The notes: a model not told the origin generated them from the letters alone. DNA of 64,000 bases from Chloroflexota bacterium (GCA_002699485.1 PAAV01000052.1:28695-92694), one strand, 5' to 3'; positions 28,531 to 37,413 are shown, numbered from the stretch's first letter. Numbers and translations are program-made.

Positions 28531-29856
28531 TCAGCGCTTTATGTCTGCCTGTTTATTTGTAAGAATTGACAAATTTTCCCAGAAGCCAGGATATGAAATC
28601 ATATTTGCTTCAGCTCTATTTATCTCAGTAACCCCATTTGATAGCACTCCTGCAATTCCCATAGTCATTGCTATTCTATGGTCATCAAATGAGTCCACAG
28701 ACGTCCCGACTAGATTCGATTTCCCGCTTATTACCATTCCATCATTTGTTTCTTTAACTTTTGCCCCTAATTTGGAAAGCCCATCGACTGTGGCCGCAAT
28801 TCTATCCGATTCCTTGACCCTAAGCTCTCCAGCATCTTTTATAATTGTTTTGCCTTTTGCAAGGGATGCTGCTAAGGATAAAACAGGAATTTCATCAATG
28901 ACCCTGGGTATTAAATCTCCTTCAATATCAATTCCTCTTAGTTGAGATGAATGTATAGTAATATCACCGTAAGGTTCGCCAGCTTCTTCGCCAATATTAG
29001 ATAATTTTATGTTTGCATCCATCATTTTTAACACTTCAATCACTCCTATGCGAGAAGGGTTGAGTCCAACTCTCTTGAGTGTAATTGAAGCGTCTGGATG
29101 ACATGATGCCAAAACCATCCAAAACGCCGCTCCGCTAATATCACCTGGAACAACAACATCTAGAGCAGATAGGTCTGATGGTTTGATCTCTATTGATAAA
29201 TTTTCAATGGCGATGTTAGCTCCCATTGCTTCCAGCATTCTTTCAGTGTGATCTCGTGAAAGTTCGGGCTGGATTATAGTGGTAGTTCCTTGTGCTTTGA
29301 TGCCGGCTATCATGATGCAAGATTTAACCTGAGCAGATGCTACAGGCATTACATACTCAATTCCAGATAAATTTCCGCCATGTATTTTCAGCGGTGCGTA
29401 AGAAGGTTTATTAACACCATCAATAATAGCACCCATCTTTGCGAGTGGATTGATTATTCGGTCCATAGGCCTATTCTGTAGAGAATTATCGCCAGTTATT
29501 GTTGATTCGAATGCTTGGGTTGCAAGTAAACCGGATACCATTCGAAAAGTAGTTCCACTGTTTCCAGCGTCAAGCATTTCTTCGGGTTTCGATAAATCGC
29601 CCTTACCGATGCCTTCAACAATAAATGTATCATCAACATACATTGAATCATCAGGCTGGACTTTTTGTATGTTGATACCTAGACCATTTAAGCAATTAAT
29701 CATTGCATTTCGGTCGTCACCCTGACAAAAATTGGATACTAATGCAGAACCGTTACTAATTGAGTTTAGTAACATGGCTCGATGCGATATAGATTTGTCT
29801 CCTGGGAGTGAGATTATGCCGTTTATTTTCTCGGCTTTGCTTACAGATTTAATCAA
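28531..29856 (-). CDS. aroA: 3-phosphoshikimate 1-carboxyvinyltransferase (EPSP synthase)
   Basis: Sixth step of the shikimate pathway, joining PEP to shikimate-3-phosphate. Motifs: LPGDKSISHRAML, DAGNSGTTFRM, the catalytic RPMDRIINPL, PVASAQVKSC and GELRVKESDRI. The enzyme is full length at 441 residues. The start is a TTG at 29856, 2 bases after the stop of the TyrA-like gene, so the two are likely co-translated. The pairing places the TyrA-like protein in aromatic amino acid metabolism by context. Confidence 0.94.
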   Translation of the reverse strand: MIKSVSKAEKINGIISLPGDKSISHRAMLLNSISNGSALVSNFCQGDDRNAMINCLNGLGINIQKVQPDDSMYVDDTFIVEGIGKGDLSKPEEMLDAGNSGTTFRMVSGLLATQAFESTITGDNSLQNRPMDRIINPLAKMGAIIDGVNKPSYAPLKIHGGNLSGIEYVMPVASAQVKSCIMIAGIKAQGTTTIIQPELSRDHTERMLEAMGANIAIENLSIEIKPSDLSALDVVVPGDISGAAFWMVLASCHPDASITLKRVGLNPSRIGVIEVLKMMDANIKLSNIGEEAGEPYGDITIHSSQLRGIDIEGDLIPRVIDEIPVLSLAASLAKGKTIIKDAGELRVKESDRIAATVDGLSKLGAKVKETNDGMVISGKSNLVGTSVDSFDDHRIAMTMGIAGVLSNGVTEINRAEANMISYPGFWENLSILTNKQADIKR

Positions 29857-29858
29857 TA

Positions 29859-30860
29859 TTAACTTTTTCTAAAGTATTTCCAATTCTTGCGTGATTTATC
29901 AGTCATTTTACGATATCTATCCATCATGTAAGTTCCTACCATCATTTCCGCCATTGTTTCTTTAGCATTCGGCATCCTTGTATCTTGACGGTCGTCTGGG
30001 TGTAATGTTCCTGCCTCCCATTTTGCCCTTTGTTCCCACGCCGAAATGAATGATTCAAAGAGTTTCTCTTTGTCGTCAAGAAATTGTTTTCTGAAGTCAT
30101 AAAGTGATGCAATCATTTCATCAATCCAATGAATGGTATCTTTTGCATTTAGGTCAGCGGCTATGCTATTTTCTTCCGGGTCTTTGTCTGCAAGTTGAGT
30201 CATAGCTTTGAACTCGGGAGTTGATAGCTTAGACATTTCAGGCCAAGACCTACTTTTCGATGCTGTCATGATTAAAGCTGATGAAATTACATTAGGCAAA
30301 AATGCCATCGCAGAACTATAACTGTCGTGTTCAGAAGCGTCCAGGAAATATGGCTGAGAACCACATTGTTTAGCTAACCATGTCATCGTTTGAATACCCT
30401 CTGAACGGGTACTTTTGTCTGTGACTATGCAATATGGTGATCCCGATATGGCATCAGCATTAACGTCTTCCAGGCTCCATAAATTCGATTGTGTAACTGG
30501 CCTACCTGCTACGAAATTTACAGACGATGGCAAGAGTTCATTAGCCCATTTGATAATCGGTTGTTTTAGAGGCCCTGTATCAGTTATGGTGGCGCCCGGA
30601 CTGAAATGTGGCGAAAGATTTTCTAATAAGTCTTTGATGTAATGTAATGGAGCATCCAGTATTACAATTTCAGCATCACTGACACATTTTCTCGCACTAT
30701 TTTCCGTGTTATCAACTGCACCAATATTCTTAGCAAATTTTAATTTCTCAGGTTCAGCTCCAGCAGCAGTTATTTGAAATTCACTTCTATGATTGTTCTT
30801 CAGGGACAGCGCTATGCACAGCCCAACTATGTCAATACCAAGTATCGCTATCTTAGTCAT
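29859..30860 (-). CDS. TyrA-like prephenate dehydrogenase homologue lacking canonical catalytic residues
   Basis: Protein of 333 residues with an N-terminal Rossmann domain and a C-terminal helical domain like prephenate dehydrogenase, next to aroA. Overall alignment is clear (TDTGPLKQPIIKWA, EHDSY), but key positions differ. The dinucleotide motif is GIDIVG instead of GxGxxG. The catalytic histidine of the GGHPMAG motif is replaced (AGRPVTQ). The second histidine motif SHLPH reads AFLPN, and the arginine motif FRDTTR reads FKAMTQ. Start is ATG at 30860 preceded by GGGAAG; a GTG at 30875 is less likely. It may be a divergent enzyme, a regulatory protein or an enzyme on another substrate. I am sure of the fold, not of the activity. 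Confidence 0.72.
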   Translation of the reverse strand: MTKIAILGIDIVGLCIALSLKNNHRSEFQITAAGAEPEKLKFAKNIGAVDNTENSARKCVSDAEIVILDAPLHYIKDLLENLSPHFSPGATITDTGPLKQPIIKWANELLPSSVNFVAGRPVTQSNLWSLEDVNADAISGSPYCIVTDKSTRSEGIQTMTWLAKQCGSQPYFLDASEHDSYSSAMAFLPNVISSALIMTASKSRSWPEMSKLSTPEFKAMTQLADKDPEENSIAADLNAKDTIHWIDEMIASLYDFRKQFLDDKEKLFESFISAWEQRAKWEAGTLHPDDRQDTRMPNAKETMAEMMVGTYMMDRYRKMTDKSRKNWKYFRKS

Positions 30861-30958
30861 AATAATACTTCCCACAACACAAGTAACTTTTCGTAATAAC
30901 AGGCGCTCAGACTTGAGACTCTTTCTAGATATAACTTATAGAGGTTAATAACCTAAAT

Positions 30959-31420
30959 TTAATTTGCACCACAACCACATCCACCGCTACCACATCCCCC
31001 GCCGGTAGCAGTTCCGCTCGTGCTATCAACACTTGCCGGGTCAACTGGAGGTTTTGATCCACCACCGCATCCACAACCGCCGCCGCCGCAGGCACAGCCA
31101 CCAGTAGCAGGTGTGTTTGGATTGCTAATTACAAATCCGCTTCGCATAAGACCATCAACATAATCTATGCTAGAACCATCGATTAGAGGAGCACTTTGTG
31201 AATCGATTAAAATATCTACTTTCGACGTTTTTATGATCATATCGTCTTCTTCAGCAGCGTCTTCAACACCTAAAACATACTGCAATCCGCCTCCGCAACC
31301 TGAACTAGGCATAACCATGATTCTTAACATGCCAGCAGATTTATTTTGTTCATCGAGAACTTCGCGTAATTTTTCCGCTGCGGAATCTGTGACTTCTATA
31401 GTTGGTGTTTCAGTGGTCAA
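30959..31420 (-). CDS. A-type iron-sulfur carrier (IscA/HesB/ErpA family) with Cys/Gly-rich tail
   Basis: Fe-S cluster carrier domain in the first 105 residues: TIEVTDSAAEKLREVL, SSGCGGGLQYVLG with the first ligand cysteine at about 43, DYVDGLMRSGFVISNPN and then the expected C-terminal cysteine pair CAC. After this the protein continues about 45 residues with GGGGCGCGGG, a Pro/Ser/Thr linker and GGGCGSGGCGCG. That is seven cysteines after residue 105, more than the two used by ordinary A-type carriers. The tail is coded in frame without disruption. It might bind extra metal or clusters; this is inference. Confidence 0.83.
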   Translation of the reverse strand: MTTETPTIEVTDSAAEKLREVLDEQNKSAGMLRIMVMPSSGCGGGLQYVLGVEDAAEEDDMIIKTSKVDILIDSQSAPLIDGSSIDYVDGLMRSGFVISNPNTPATGGCACGGGGCGCGGGSKPPVDPASVDSTSGTATGGGCGSGGCGCGAN

Positions 31421-31634
31421 AATTTTACCTCTAGAATATATTGATAGGTATAAAATCTTTTAGCTTCCAGATAAATACCTTAGATGATGGTAGCATTTCG
31501 CACCATTGAGGGTCAATTGCTATTAAATCATTCGAATTGTATAACGCTGTCTATTGACTGCTTAAAGTCTATGGAATTAAAATTTACTTATCGTCTTGAG
31601 TGTTTATATCATTTTTGATAGAACAATTGAGACT

Positions 31635-31640
31635 TATAAT
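31635..31640 (+). promoter_or_regulatory. putative -10 box of the 5S rRNA gene
   Basis: A consensus TATAAT sits 10 bases before the first base of the 5S stem. The best -35 candidate is TTTTGA at 31613-31618 with a 16-base spacer, which is a weak match. The position is right for a transcript starting at or just before the rRNA. Confidence 0.4.
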
Positions 31641-31650
31641 AATAAAGAAT

Positions 31651-31770
31651 CCCTTGGTGATTTTGGCGAGGTTGACCCACCCGTTCCCATCCCGAACACG
31701 GAAGTGAAACGCTTCAGCGCTTACGATACTGCACCCGCAAGGGTGTGGGAAAATATGTCATCGCCAAGGG
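31651..31770 (+). rRNA. rrf: 5S ribosomal RNA
   Basis: A 120-base gene closed by a perfect 10-bp terminal stem, CCCTTGGTGA at 31651 with TCGCCAAGGG ending at 31770 (one T-G pair). Inside are conserved 5S elements: CCCATCCCGAACACGGAAGTG around 31686-31706, then GAAAC and the loop E/helix IV region. No 16S or 23S rRNA gene is adjacent; the flanks are the A-type carrier gene and rpsA, so it is unlinked from the rest of the rRNA set here. Confidence 0.95.
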
Positions 31771-31777
31771 TTTTTTT
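31761..31777 (+). terminator. intrinsic terminator after 5S rRNA
   Basis: The 3' arm of the 5S terminal stem is followed directly by seven Ts at 31771-31777, so the rRNA terminal helix doubles as the terminator hairpin or immediately precedes transcript release. Confidence 0.55.
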
Positions 31778-31833
31778 ATTAAGCAAAGATTAGTAAAGGC
31801 TGATAAAAGATTACTATCTCGTAGTTTCACTCA

Positions 31834-31862
31834 TTTACACTCCAGTTGGGCATATATATAAT
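31834..31862 (+). promoter_or_regulatory. sigma70-type promoter of rpsA
   Basis: TTTACA at 31834-31839 and TATAAT at 31857-31862 are separated by exactly 17 bases. Transcription would start near 31869, leaving a leader of about 30 bases before the rpsA ATG at 31899. That leader has no obvious Shine-Dalgarno, as is common for rpsA. Confidence 0.6.
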
Positions 31863-31898
31863 GAACCTGCCATATTTTGGACAAATTAAATTACGCTA

Positions 31899-33164
31899 AT
31901 GACATCATTTTCATATTCCGATCCTACAAATTCAAACTCAACCAACGAAAACACATCAGAGGAAAAAACTGATGAGATACAAGATATGGGAGAATTATTA
32001 GATTCTTTTTCATCGATGGATCCCGTTAGACGTGGAGATATTGTTGAGGGTGTCGTAATGAGTTCAGATAGTGACGGTATTCTCGTCAGTTTTGGCCATA
32101 AGGCTGAAGGGTTCGTACCAGCTAGAGAAATGAGCTCATTAAGTCGAGTTGCAGGAAACAGGCCCGAAGTAGGTGATGATATTGTAACTGTAGTTTTGCG
32201 TCCTGAAGGTGGAGACCGCCCAGCGATTTTGTCGATTGATAAAGCTACAGGCGAGAAAAGTTGGCGTCAATTATCGGATTTGGCTGACTCGGACGAAACT
32301 ATTTATGGAACAATAATAGGTTTTAATCGTGGTGGAGCAATTGTTGATGTAGAAGGAGTACAAGGATTTGTACCTGCGTCTCAACTGTCCACTATCTCGC
32401 GAGACCGTTTCAAACCAGCTGATTCTGATGTCGATACCAATAATGAAGGATCAGAAACTTTGGAACTAGGTGATGCCAAAGAATCTGGGGATGAAGAAGT
32501 AGCTTCCGAAACATCAAAAGATTCCGTGGAAGACGATGAGGAAATAGGTAAAAAAATAAAACTACGTGTTTTAGAGGTGAATCGAAGCCGCAACCGTGCG
32601 ATTTTCTCAGAAAGAGATTCCATGAAGGCTAGAAGAGATGAGGTAAAAGATAAATTAATTGAAGAACTCGAGATGGGATCGATCGTAAAAGGTAAAGTTT
32701 CAGGTATTAGTAATTTTGGAGCTTTTGTGGATATTGGTGGTGCAGATGGGTTGATTCACATTTCCGAGCTGTCATGGAGCCAGGTTGAACGCCCTGAAGA
32801 GGTGGTGGAAGTTGGCCAAGAGTTGGACGTTTATATACTTAAAGCTGATAGTGAAACCAAAAAGATTGCTCTAAGCCTAAAGAGGCTAACTCCAGAGCCA
32901 TGGGAAAGCATATCGGATCAACTTTCGGTTAACGATGTTGTAGATGCTACTATAACGAAACTGACTAATTTCGGAGCTTTTGCTAGAATTGAAGGATCAG
33001 TAGAGGGTTTGATTCATGTTTCTGAGCTCACCGACAGGATGGTGCAACATCCTCGTGAAGTTGTGAGACAGGGGGATAAAATACGTGTTAAAGTTCTCCG
33101 TATTGAACCAGAGCGAAGGCGTTTAGGGTTGAGTCTAAAAAGAGCTGAAGAGGATTACGAATAA
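31899..33164 (+). CDS. rpsA: 30S ribosomal protein S1 (four S1 domains)
   Basis: RNA-binding protein recruiting mRNA to the 30S subunit, 421 residues. Four S1 OB-fold repeats are visible: starting near residue 45 (GDIVEGVVMSSDSDGILVS), near 128 (IYGTIIGFNRGGAIVDVEG), near 262 (GSIVKGKVSGISNFGAFVDI) and near 347 (DATITKLTNFGAFARIEG). Repeats three and four are the most canonical. A highly acidic insertion of about 45 residues (rich in Asp, Glu and Ser, about 170-215) falls within or just after repeat two. Four repeats rather than six is common outside Proteobacteria. Confidence 0.9.
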   Translation: MTSFSYSDPTNSNSTNENTSEEKTDEIQDMGELLDSFSSMDPVRRGDIVEGVVMSSDSDGILVSFGHKAEGFVPAREMSSLSRVAGNRPEVGDDIVTVVLRPEGGDRPAILSIDKATGEKSWRQLSDLADSDETIYGTIIGFNRGGAIVDVEGVQGFVPASQLSTISRDRFKPADSDVDTNNEGSETLELGDAKESGDEEVASETSKDSVEDDEEIGKKIKLRVLEVNRSRNRAIFSERDSMKARRDEVKDKLIEELEMGSIVKGKVSGISNFGAFVDIGGADGLIHISELSWSQVERPEEVVEVGQELDVYILKADSETKKIALSLKRLTPEPWESISDQLSVNDVVDATITKLTNFGAFARIEGSVEGLIHVSELTDRMVQHPREVVRQGDKIRVKVLRIEPERRRLGLSLKRAEEDYE

Positions 33165-33248
33165 ACACGAGGAGTTCTATGTGAGTCGCTTTTACATAGA
33201 AACATTAAAAGGGTCCCCACTTAACTTAATTGAAAAGAGGGTTTATAA

Positions 33249-35747
33249 ATGGCTAGCAGATTCGAAAAATTTTCTGAAAGAGCTAGAAGGGTACTGTCTT
33301 TAGCTCAGGAAGAAGCACAACGGTTTAACCATAACTATATAGGCACTGAACATATACTTCTTGGCCTTTCTCGGGAAACAAATGGGGTTGCGGCAAAGGT
33401 ATTGTCTGGCTTAGGAATTGAGTTAAATAAAGTTCGGTCTGCAATTGAATTTATTATCGGCAGAGGAGAGACTTCCTCTCAGGGTGAAATAGGATTAACT
33501 CCTAGATCAAAGAAAGTGATTGAACTAGCTGTAGATGAAGCTAGAAGAATGAATCACCACTACATAGGTACAGAGCATCTTTTGGTTGGCTTAATGCGGG
33601 AAGGCGAAGGGGTAGCCGCAGGAGTTCTAGAGAGTCTAGGTGCTAGTTTAGATAAAATTCGTACAGAAACTCTTCGGGTTTTGTCACAAAACCTAGAACA
33701 AGCTGGAGTATCTACCTCTCCAGGTCAATCGATACCACGATCTGCTACAAAAACACCTACTTTAGATCAGCTAGGTGTTGATTTAACCGCTTCAGCAAAT
33801 GCAGGTAAACTCGACCCAATTGTAGGACGTGATCAAGAAATTCAGAGAGTTACTCAAATTTTGAGTCGCCGAACCAAAAACAATCCCGTTCTGGTGGGCG
33901 AACCAGGCGTAGGAAAAACTGCGATAGTAGAAGCATTAGCTCAGAGAATTGCAATAGGTGATGTGCCAATTACATTGCAAGGAAAGAGATTAGTAACGCT
34001 TGATATGGGCTCATTAGTCGCAGGCACAAAATACAGAGGTGAATTTGAGGAGAGATTAAAGAAGGTCATTGATGAGATCAAATCGGCCTCGAATTGTGTG
34101 CTGTTTATAGATGAAGTACATACTATGGTTGGTGCTGGAGCTGCTGAAGGAGCAGTTGATGCAGCCAATATTCTTAAACCTTCTTTGGCAAGAGGAGAGC
34201 TGCAGTGTATTGGAGCGACCACTCAAGACGATTACAGGAAGTATATAGAACGTGATCCGGCATTGGAACGGAGGTTCCAGCCCGTCAAAGTGGAGCAACC
34301 ATCAGTTGATGAGACAGTTGAGATACTTAAAGGCGTCAAAGCAGCTTATGAAGAACACCATCAATTGGTGATTAGTGATGAGGCACTCGATTCAGCCGCT
34401 CAACTAGCTTCACGATATATAGCAGACAGGTTTTTGCCTGATAAAGCTATCGATTTAATTGATGAAGCTGCATCGAAAGTGCGTATAGAATTCAATTCTC
34501 CGCCACCAGCAGTTAAACAAGTTCGACTGGACCTTGAAAAAGTAAAAAAAGACAAAGATGAGGCTATAACTGATCGGAAATATGAAATAGCAGCTGAATT
34601 GCGAGAAAAAGAGAATGAATTGACTGAAACATTGTCAAAAGTCGAAGAGGAATGGGACTCAGATCGTGGAGAAGATGCTCCAGTCGTATCGGCAGACCAC
34701 ATAGGTGAAGTAGTAAGTATGTGGACAGGCATACCCGTTACTAGGTTGACTTCCTCTGAAACAGAGCGTTTGATAAATATGGAAACAGTTGTCTCAGAGC
34801 AAGTATTTGGCCAAGATGAGGCTGTAACATCTGTTTCTAAGGCTGTGCGCAGGGCACGTGCGGGGATGAAAAATCCAAAACGGCCAGTTGGCACGTTCAT
34901 GTTTTTAGGGCCTACTGGAGTCGGCAAAACTTATTTAGTTCAAAAATTAGCAGAATTTCTTTTTGGTACAGAAGATGCTGTAGTAAGAGTAGATATGTCA
35001 GAGTTTATGGAAAGGCATTCTGTTGCCAGATTGGTCGGATCTCCTCCAGGATATGTTGGTTATGATGATGGAGGTCAGTTAACTGAGGCTGTAAGACGTA
35101 AATCTTACAGTGTCATCCTATTGGACGAAATTGAAAAAGCACATCCTGAAGTTTTTAATATTCTGTTACAAATATTTGATGATGGACATCTTACTGATGC
35201 TAAGGGTAGAAAAGTTGATTTTCGCAATACGATTATTGTAATGACCAGCAATATTGGTTCAGACTTGATCAGGCAAGATAAAGGCATTGGCTTCTCTATG
35301 GCTGTAGGTGATGCAGAGGAGTCAGAACACAGATATACAAGAATGAAACAGAATGTTATGGATGAGGTGAAAAAGTTTTTCCGGCCTGAATTTTTAAATC
35401 GCATTGATTCAATGTTAGTTTTCAGATCTCTTGCTAGGGAACAAATGAATCAGATTGTAGATTTGATGTTAATGTCAGTTTCTATTGAATTGGTTCAGCG
35501 CGGGATCAACCTCGAAGTTACTGAATCTGCAAAATCATGGATTGTTGAAAAGGGCTTTGATCCTCAATTTGGTGCTCGGCCTTTAAGGCGAGTTATTCAA
35601 GACCACGTAGAAGACAAATTGTCTGACATAATTTTAAGTGGGGATCTAAAACCCGGAGATACGGCTGTGGTTGACGTGGATGAAACCGATGAAGGGGGTA
35701 ATTTGCAAGTCACCGCTCAATCCCCACTACCTATCGCTTCGGCGTAG
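33249..35747 (+). CDS. clpC: ATP-dependent Clp protease ATP-binding subunit ClpC
   Basis: Hsp100 unfoldase that feeds substrates to ClpP. Domain order: two Clp_N repeats (residues 1-145, FTxxAR-like SERARRVLSLAQEEA and HYIGTEHLLVGL), first AAA+ module with GEPGVGKT at 217-224 and FIDEVHTMVGAG, a UVR-containing middle domain near 425-460, second AAA+ module with GPTGVGKT at 554-561 and VILLDEIEKAHPEV, and a ClpB_D2-small C-terminus. Length 832 residues is normal for ClpC. No partner clpP or mcsAB genes are in the window. Confidence 0.95.
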   Translation: MASRFEKFSERARRVLSLAQEEAQRFNHNYIGTEHILLGLSRETNGVAAKVLSGLGIELNKVRSAIEFIIGRGETSSQGEIGLTPRSKKVIELAVDEARRMNHHYIGTEHLLVGLMREGEGVAAGVLESLGASLDKIRTETLRVLSQNLEQAGVSTSPGQSIPRSATKTPTLDQLGVDLTASANAGKLDPIVGRDQEIQRVTQILSRRTKNNPVLVGEPGVGKTAIVEALAQRIAIGDVPITLQGKRLVTLDMGSLVAGTKYRGEFEERLKKVIDEIKSASNCVLFIDEVHTMVGAGAAEGAVDAANILKPSLARGELQCIGATTQDDYRKYIERDPALERRFQPVKVEQPSVDETVEILKGVKAAYEEHHQLVISDEALDSAAQLASRYIADRFLPDKAIDLIDEAASKVRIEFNSPPPAVKQVRLDLEKVKKDKDEAITDRKYEIAAELREKENELTETLSKVEEEWDSDRGEDAPVVSADHIGEVVSMWTGIPVTRLTSSETERLINMETVVSEQVFGQDEAVTSVSKAVRRARAGMKNPKRPVGTFMFLGPTGVGKTYLVQKLAEFLFGTEDAVVRVDMSEFMERHSVARLVGSPPGYVGYDDGGQLTEAVRRKSYSVILLDEIEKAHPEVFNILLQIFDDGHLTDAKGRKVDFRNTIIVMTSNIGSDLIRQDKGIGFSMAVGDAEESEHRYTRMKQNVMDEVKKFFRPEFLNRIDSMLVFRSLAREQMNQIVDLMLMSVSIELVQRGINLEVTESAKSWIVEKGFDPQFGARPLRRVIQDHVEDKLSDIILSGDLKPGDTAVVDVDETDEGGNLQVTAQSPLPIASA

Positions 35748-35833
35748 ATAGCATTTAATTAATATCTCTGATTACCAATTATGCCAAATTGTAAGTTCTG
35801 AATTTTCAGGAATTATGTTAACTAAGAGTCAAT

Positions 35834-37027
35834 GTGATGTCACAAAAACTAGCATATTTTAATTGTCTTGGTGGTGTCAGCGGAGATATGATTTTAGGAT
35901 CTATGGTTGACGCTGGCTTGAAAACGGAATTTTTAAATTCAGTTGTTCGCTCCTTGAAGTTAGATAATGTCTCAATTGATGCCTCGACAGAAAACAGACA
36001 AGGTATTATTGGCACTAAAATCCATGTTGAATTGAACGACCAAGAAAAGCGACGTTATAAGATCAAAGACTTTTTATATAAACTGGAACAATCTGACCTC
36101 AGTGACGAGATTGTTAAAACATCTCAAAAGATTTTAAGTTATATCGGAGAGGCTGAATCACAAATTCATGGTATTGATATTGACAGTTTGGTTTTACATG
36201 AGTTGGGAAGCTTAGACACGTTAATTGATGTAACTTGCGCTATTGCTGGAATAAATGAATTAAATTTAGACACGATTTACTCGTCTCCACTGCCGACAGG
36301 CTCAGGAACTGTACTTACAGAACATGGGGTAACTTCTGTACCCGCTCCAGTAACAATGGCAATTCTATCCAAATTTAATGTTCCTCTAAAACCTTCTCCT
36401 CCTGGCAGCGAGGACACAGGAGAAATGGTTACACCTACGGGAGCAATTTTGTTAAGTTCGATAGCAGAATTCGAACAACCTTACATGACGGTTGAGTCAT
36501 GGGGATATGGTTTAGGGTTGCGTGACCCAGAAGCTTATCCTAATGTACTCAGCTTATGGATAGGCGAAAAGGAATGCCAATCAAGAGCTTTGGTTTTACT
36601 TGAAACTAACATAGATGATTCAACACCAGAGATTCTTTCATACGTGGTAGATCGATTGATTTCTAATGGTGCGTTAGATGCATGGACAGCACCCATTAGC
36701 ATGAAAAAAAATCGTGATGGTGTATTGTTATCAGTTCTTTCGACACCAGAACTAGATTCTAAACTAAGAGATATTATTAGTCGTGAAACTACAACTTTAG
36801 GTATCCGGGCTCATACAGTAAAACGATTTGCTAGTCGGCGAGAAAACATTGTTGTCCGAACAGAGATCGGACTAATTCCTGTTAAATTAAGATATATAAA
36901 TGGTGAACCATCGGACCTTTCTCCTGAATATGAAGTTTGCCGTAAAATAGCGATGGAGAGACAACTTCCGTTAAAAGATGTAATGGATATTGCTCGTTAT
37001 CATGCTAAAAAACAATTAATTAATTGA
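35834..37027 (+). CDS. larC: LarC, nickel-insertion protein for the nickel-pincer cofactor
   Basis: CTP-dependent enzyme inserting nickel into pyridinium-3,5-bisthiocarboxylic acid mononucleotide, the cofactor of LarA. Motifs: YFNCLGGVSGDMILGSMVDAG at the N-terminus (split here for length), VLHELGSLDTLIDV, GSGTVLTEHGVTSVPAP, VTPTGAILLSSIAEF and ETNIDDSTPEILSYV. At 397 residues it is a single uninterrupted ORF, unlike Lactiplantibacillus where larC is made through a frameshift. Start is GTG 35834 or the adjacent ATG 35837. The client LarA homologue is at 42223-43497. Confidence 0.9.
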   Translation: MMSQKLAYFNCLGGVSGDMILGSMVDAGLKTEFLNSVVRSLKLDNVSIDASTENRQGIIGTKIHVELNDQEKRRYKIKDFLYKLEQSDLSDEIVKTSQKILSYIGEAESQIHGIDIDSLVLHELGSLDTLIDVTCAIAGINELNLDTIYSSPLPTGSGTVLTEHGVTSVPAPVTMAILSKFNVPLKPSPPGSEDTGEMVTPTGAILLSSIAEFEQPYMTVESWGYGLGLRDPEAYPNVLSLWIGEKECQSRALVLLETNIDDSTPEILSYVVDRLISNGALDAWTAPISMKKNRDGVLLSVLSTPELDSKLRDIISRETTTLGIRAHTVKRFASRRENIVVRTEIGLIPVKLRYINGEPSDLSPEYEVCRKIAMERQLPLKDVMDIARYHAKKQLIN

Positions 37028-37051
37028 TAGAATAAGAATCGATAAATATTA

Positions 37052-37124
37052 GCCCTGGTGGCGCAATTGGTAGCGCAGCCGACTTGTAATCGGCAGGTTG
37101 GGGGTTCGAATCCTCTCCGGGGCT
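37052..37124 (+). tRNA. tRNA-Thr (anticodon TGT)
   Basis: Acceptor stem GCCCTGG at 37052-37058 pairs with CCGGGGC at 37117-37123 (one T-G), discriminator T at 37124. The anticodon loop CTTGTAA carries TGT and the T loop is TTCGAAT at 37105-37111. CCA is not encoded (CCG follows). First gene of a Thr-Tyr-Thr-tuf array. Confidence 0.93.
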
Positions 37125-37243
37125 CCGTTACAACTCAAGAAATCATGAATTATTATAACTTCGTGCCAATCATTCGATTATTTACGAATATTTGGCCAAA
37201 ATATACTTTATGTTTCGTCTAAGTTGTAATTAACTTTATTAAA

Positions 37244-37273
37244 TGGACATAGCAAGGCGATTATGCCTATGCT
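37244..37273 (+). promoter_or_regulatory. candidate promoter upstream of tRNA-Tyr
   Basis: TGGACA at 37244-37249 and TATGCT at 37268-37273 with an 18-base spacer lie 18 bases before the tRNA-Tyr gene. The match to the -10 consensus is only moderate, so this is tentative. It would allow tRNA-Tyr, tRNA-Thr and tuf to be expressed independently of the first tRNA-Thr gene. Confidence 0.35.
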
Positions 37274-37291
37274 AAAATTAAGCGTTGTGGC

Positions 37292-37376
37292 GGAGGGATG
37301 GGAGAGTGGTTAAATCCACCAGACTGTAAATCTGGCGCCCGGAAGGGCTACGTAGGTTCGAATCCTACTCCCTCCA
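37292..37376 (+). tRNA. tRNA-Tyr (anticodon GTA)
   Basis: Acceptor GGAGGGA at 37292-37298 pairs perfectly with TCCCTCC at 37369-37375, discriminator A at 37376. The anticodon loop CTGTAAA carries GTA. The long class II variable arm includes GCCCGGAAGGGC around 37336-37348, and the T loop is TTCGAAT. CCA is not encoded. Confidence 0.94.
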
Positions 37377-37413
37377 CTCTCTGGACTTTAAAATTAATAC
37401 CAAAACCCCACGA

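Noticed and set aside
31596..31793. Reading frame across the 5S rRNA
   Set aside because: The region is a clear 5S rRNA with a perfect 10-bp terminal stem; the open frame is chance.
34400..34927. Antisense reading frame of about 175 codons inside clpC
   Set aside because: It lies wholly within the conserved ClpC coding region and has no recognisable motif or ribosome binding site.
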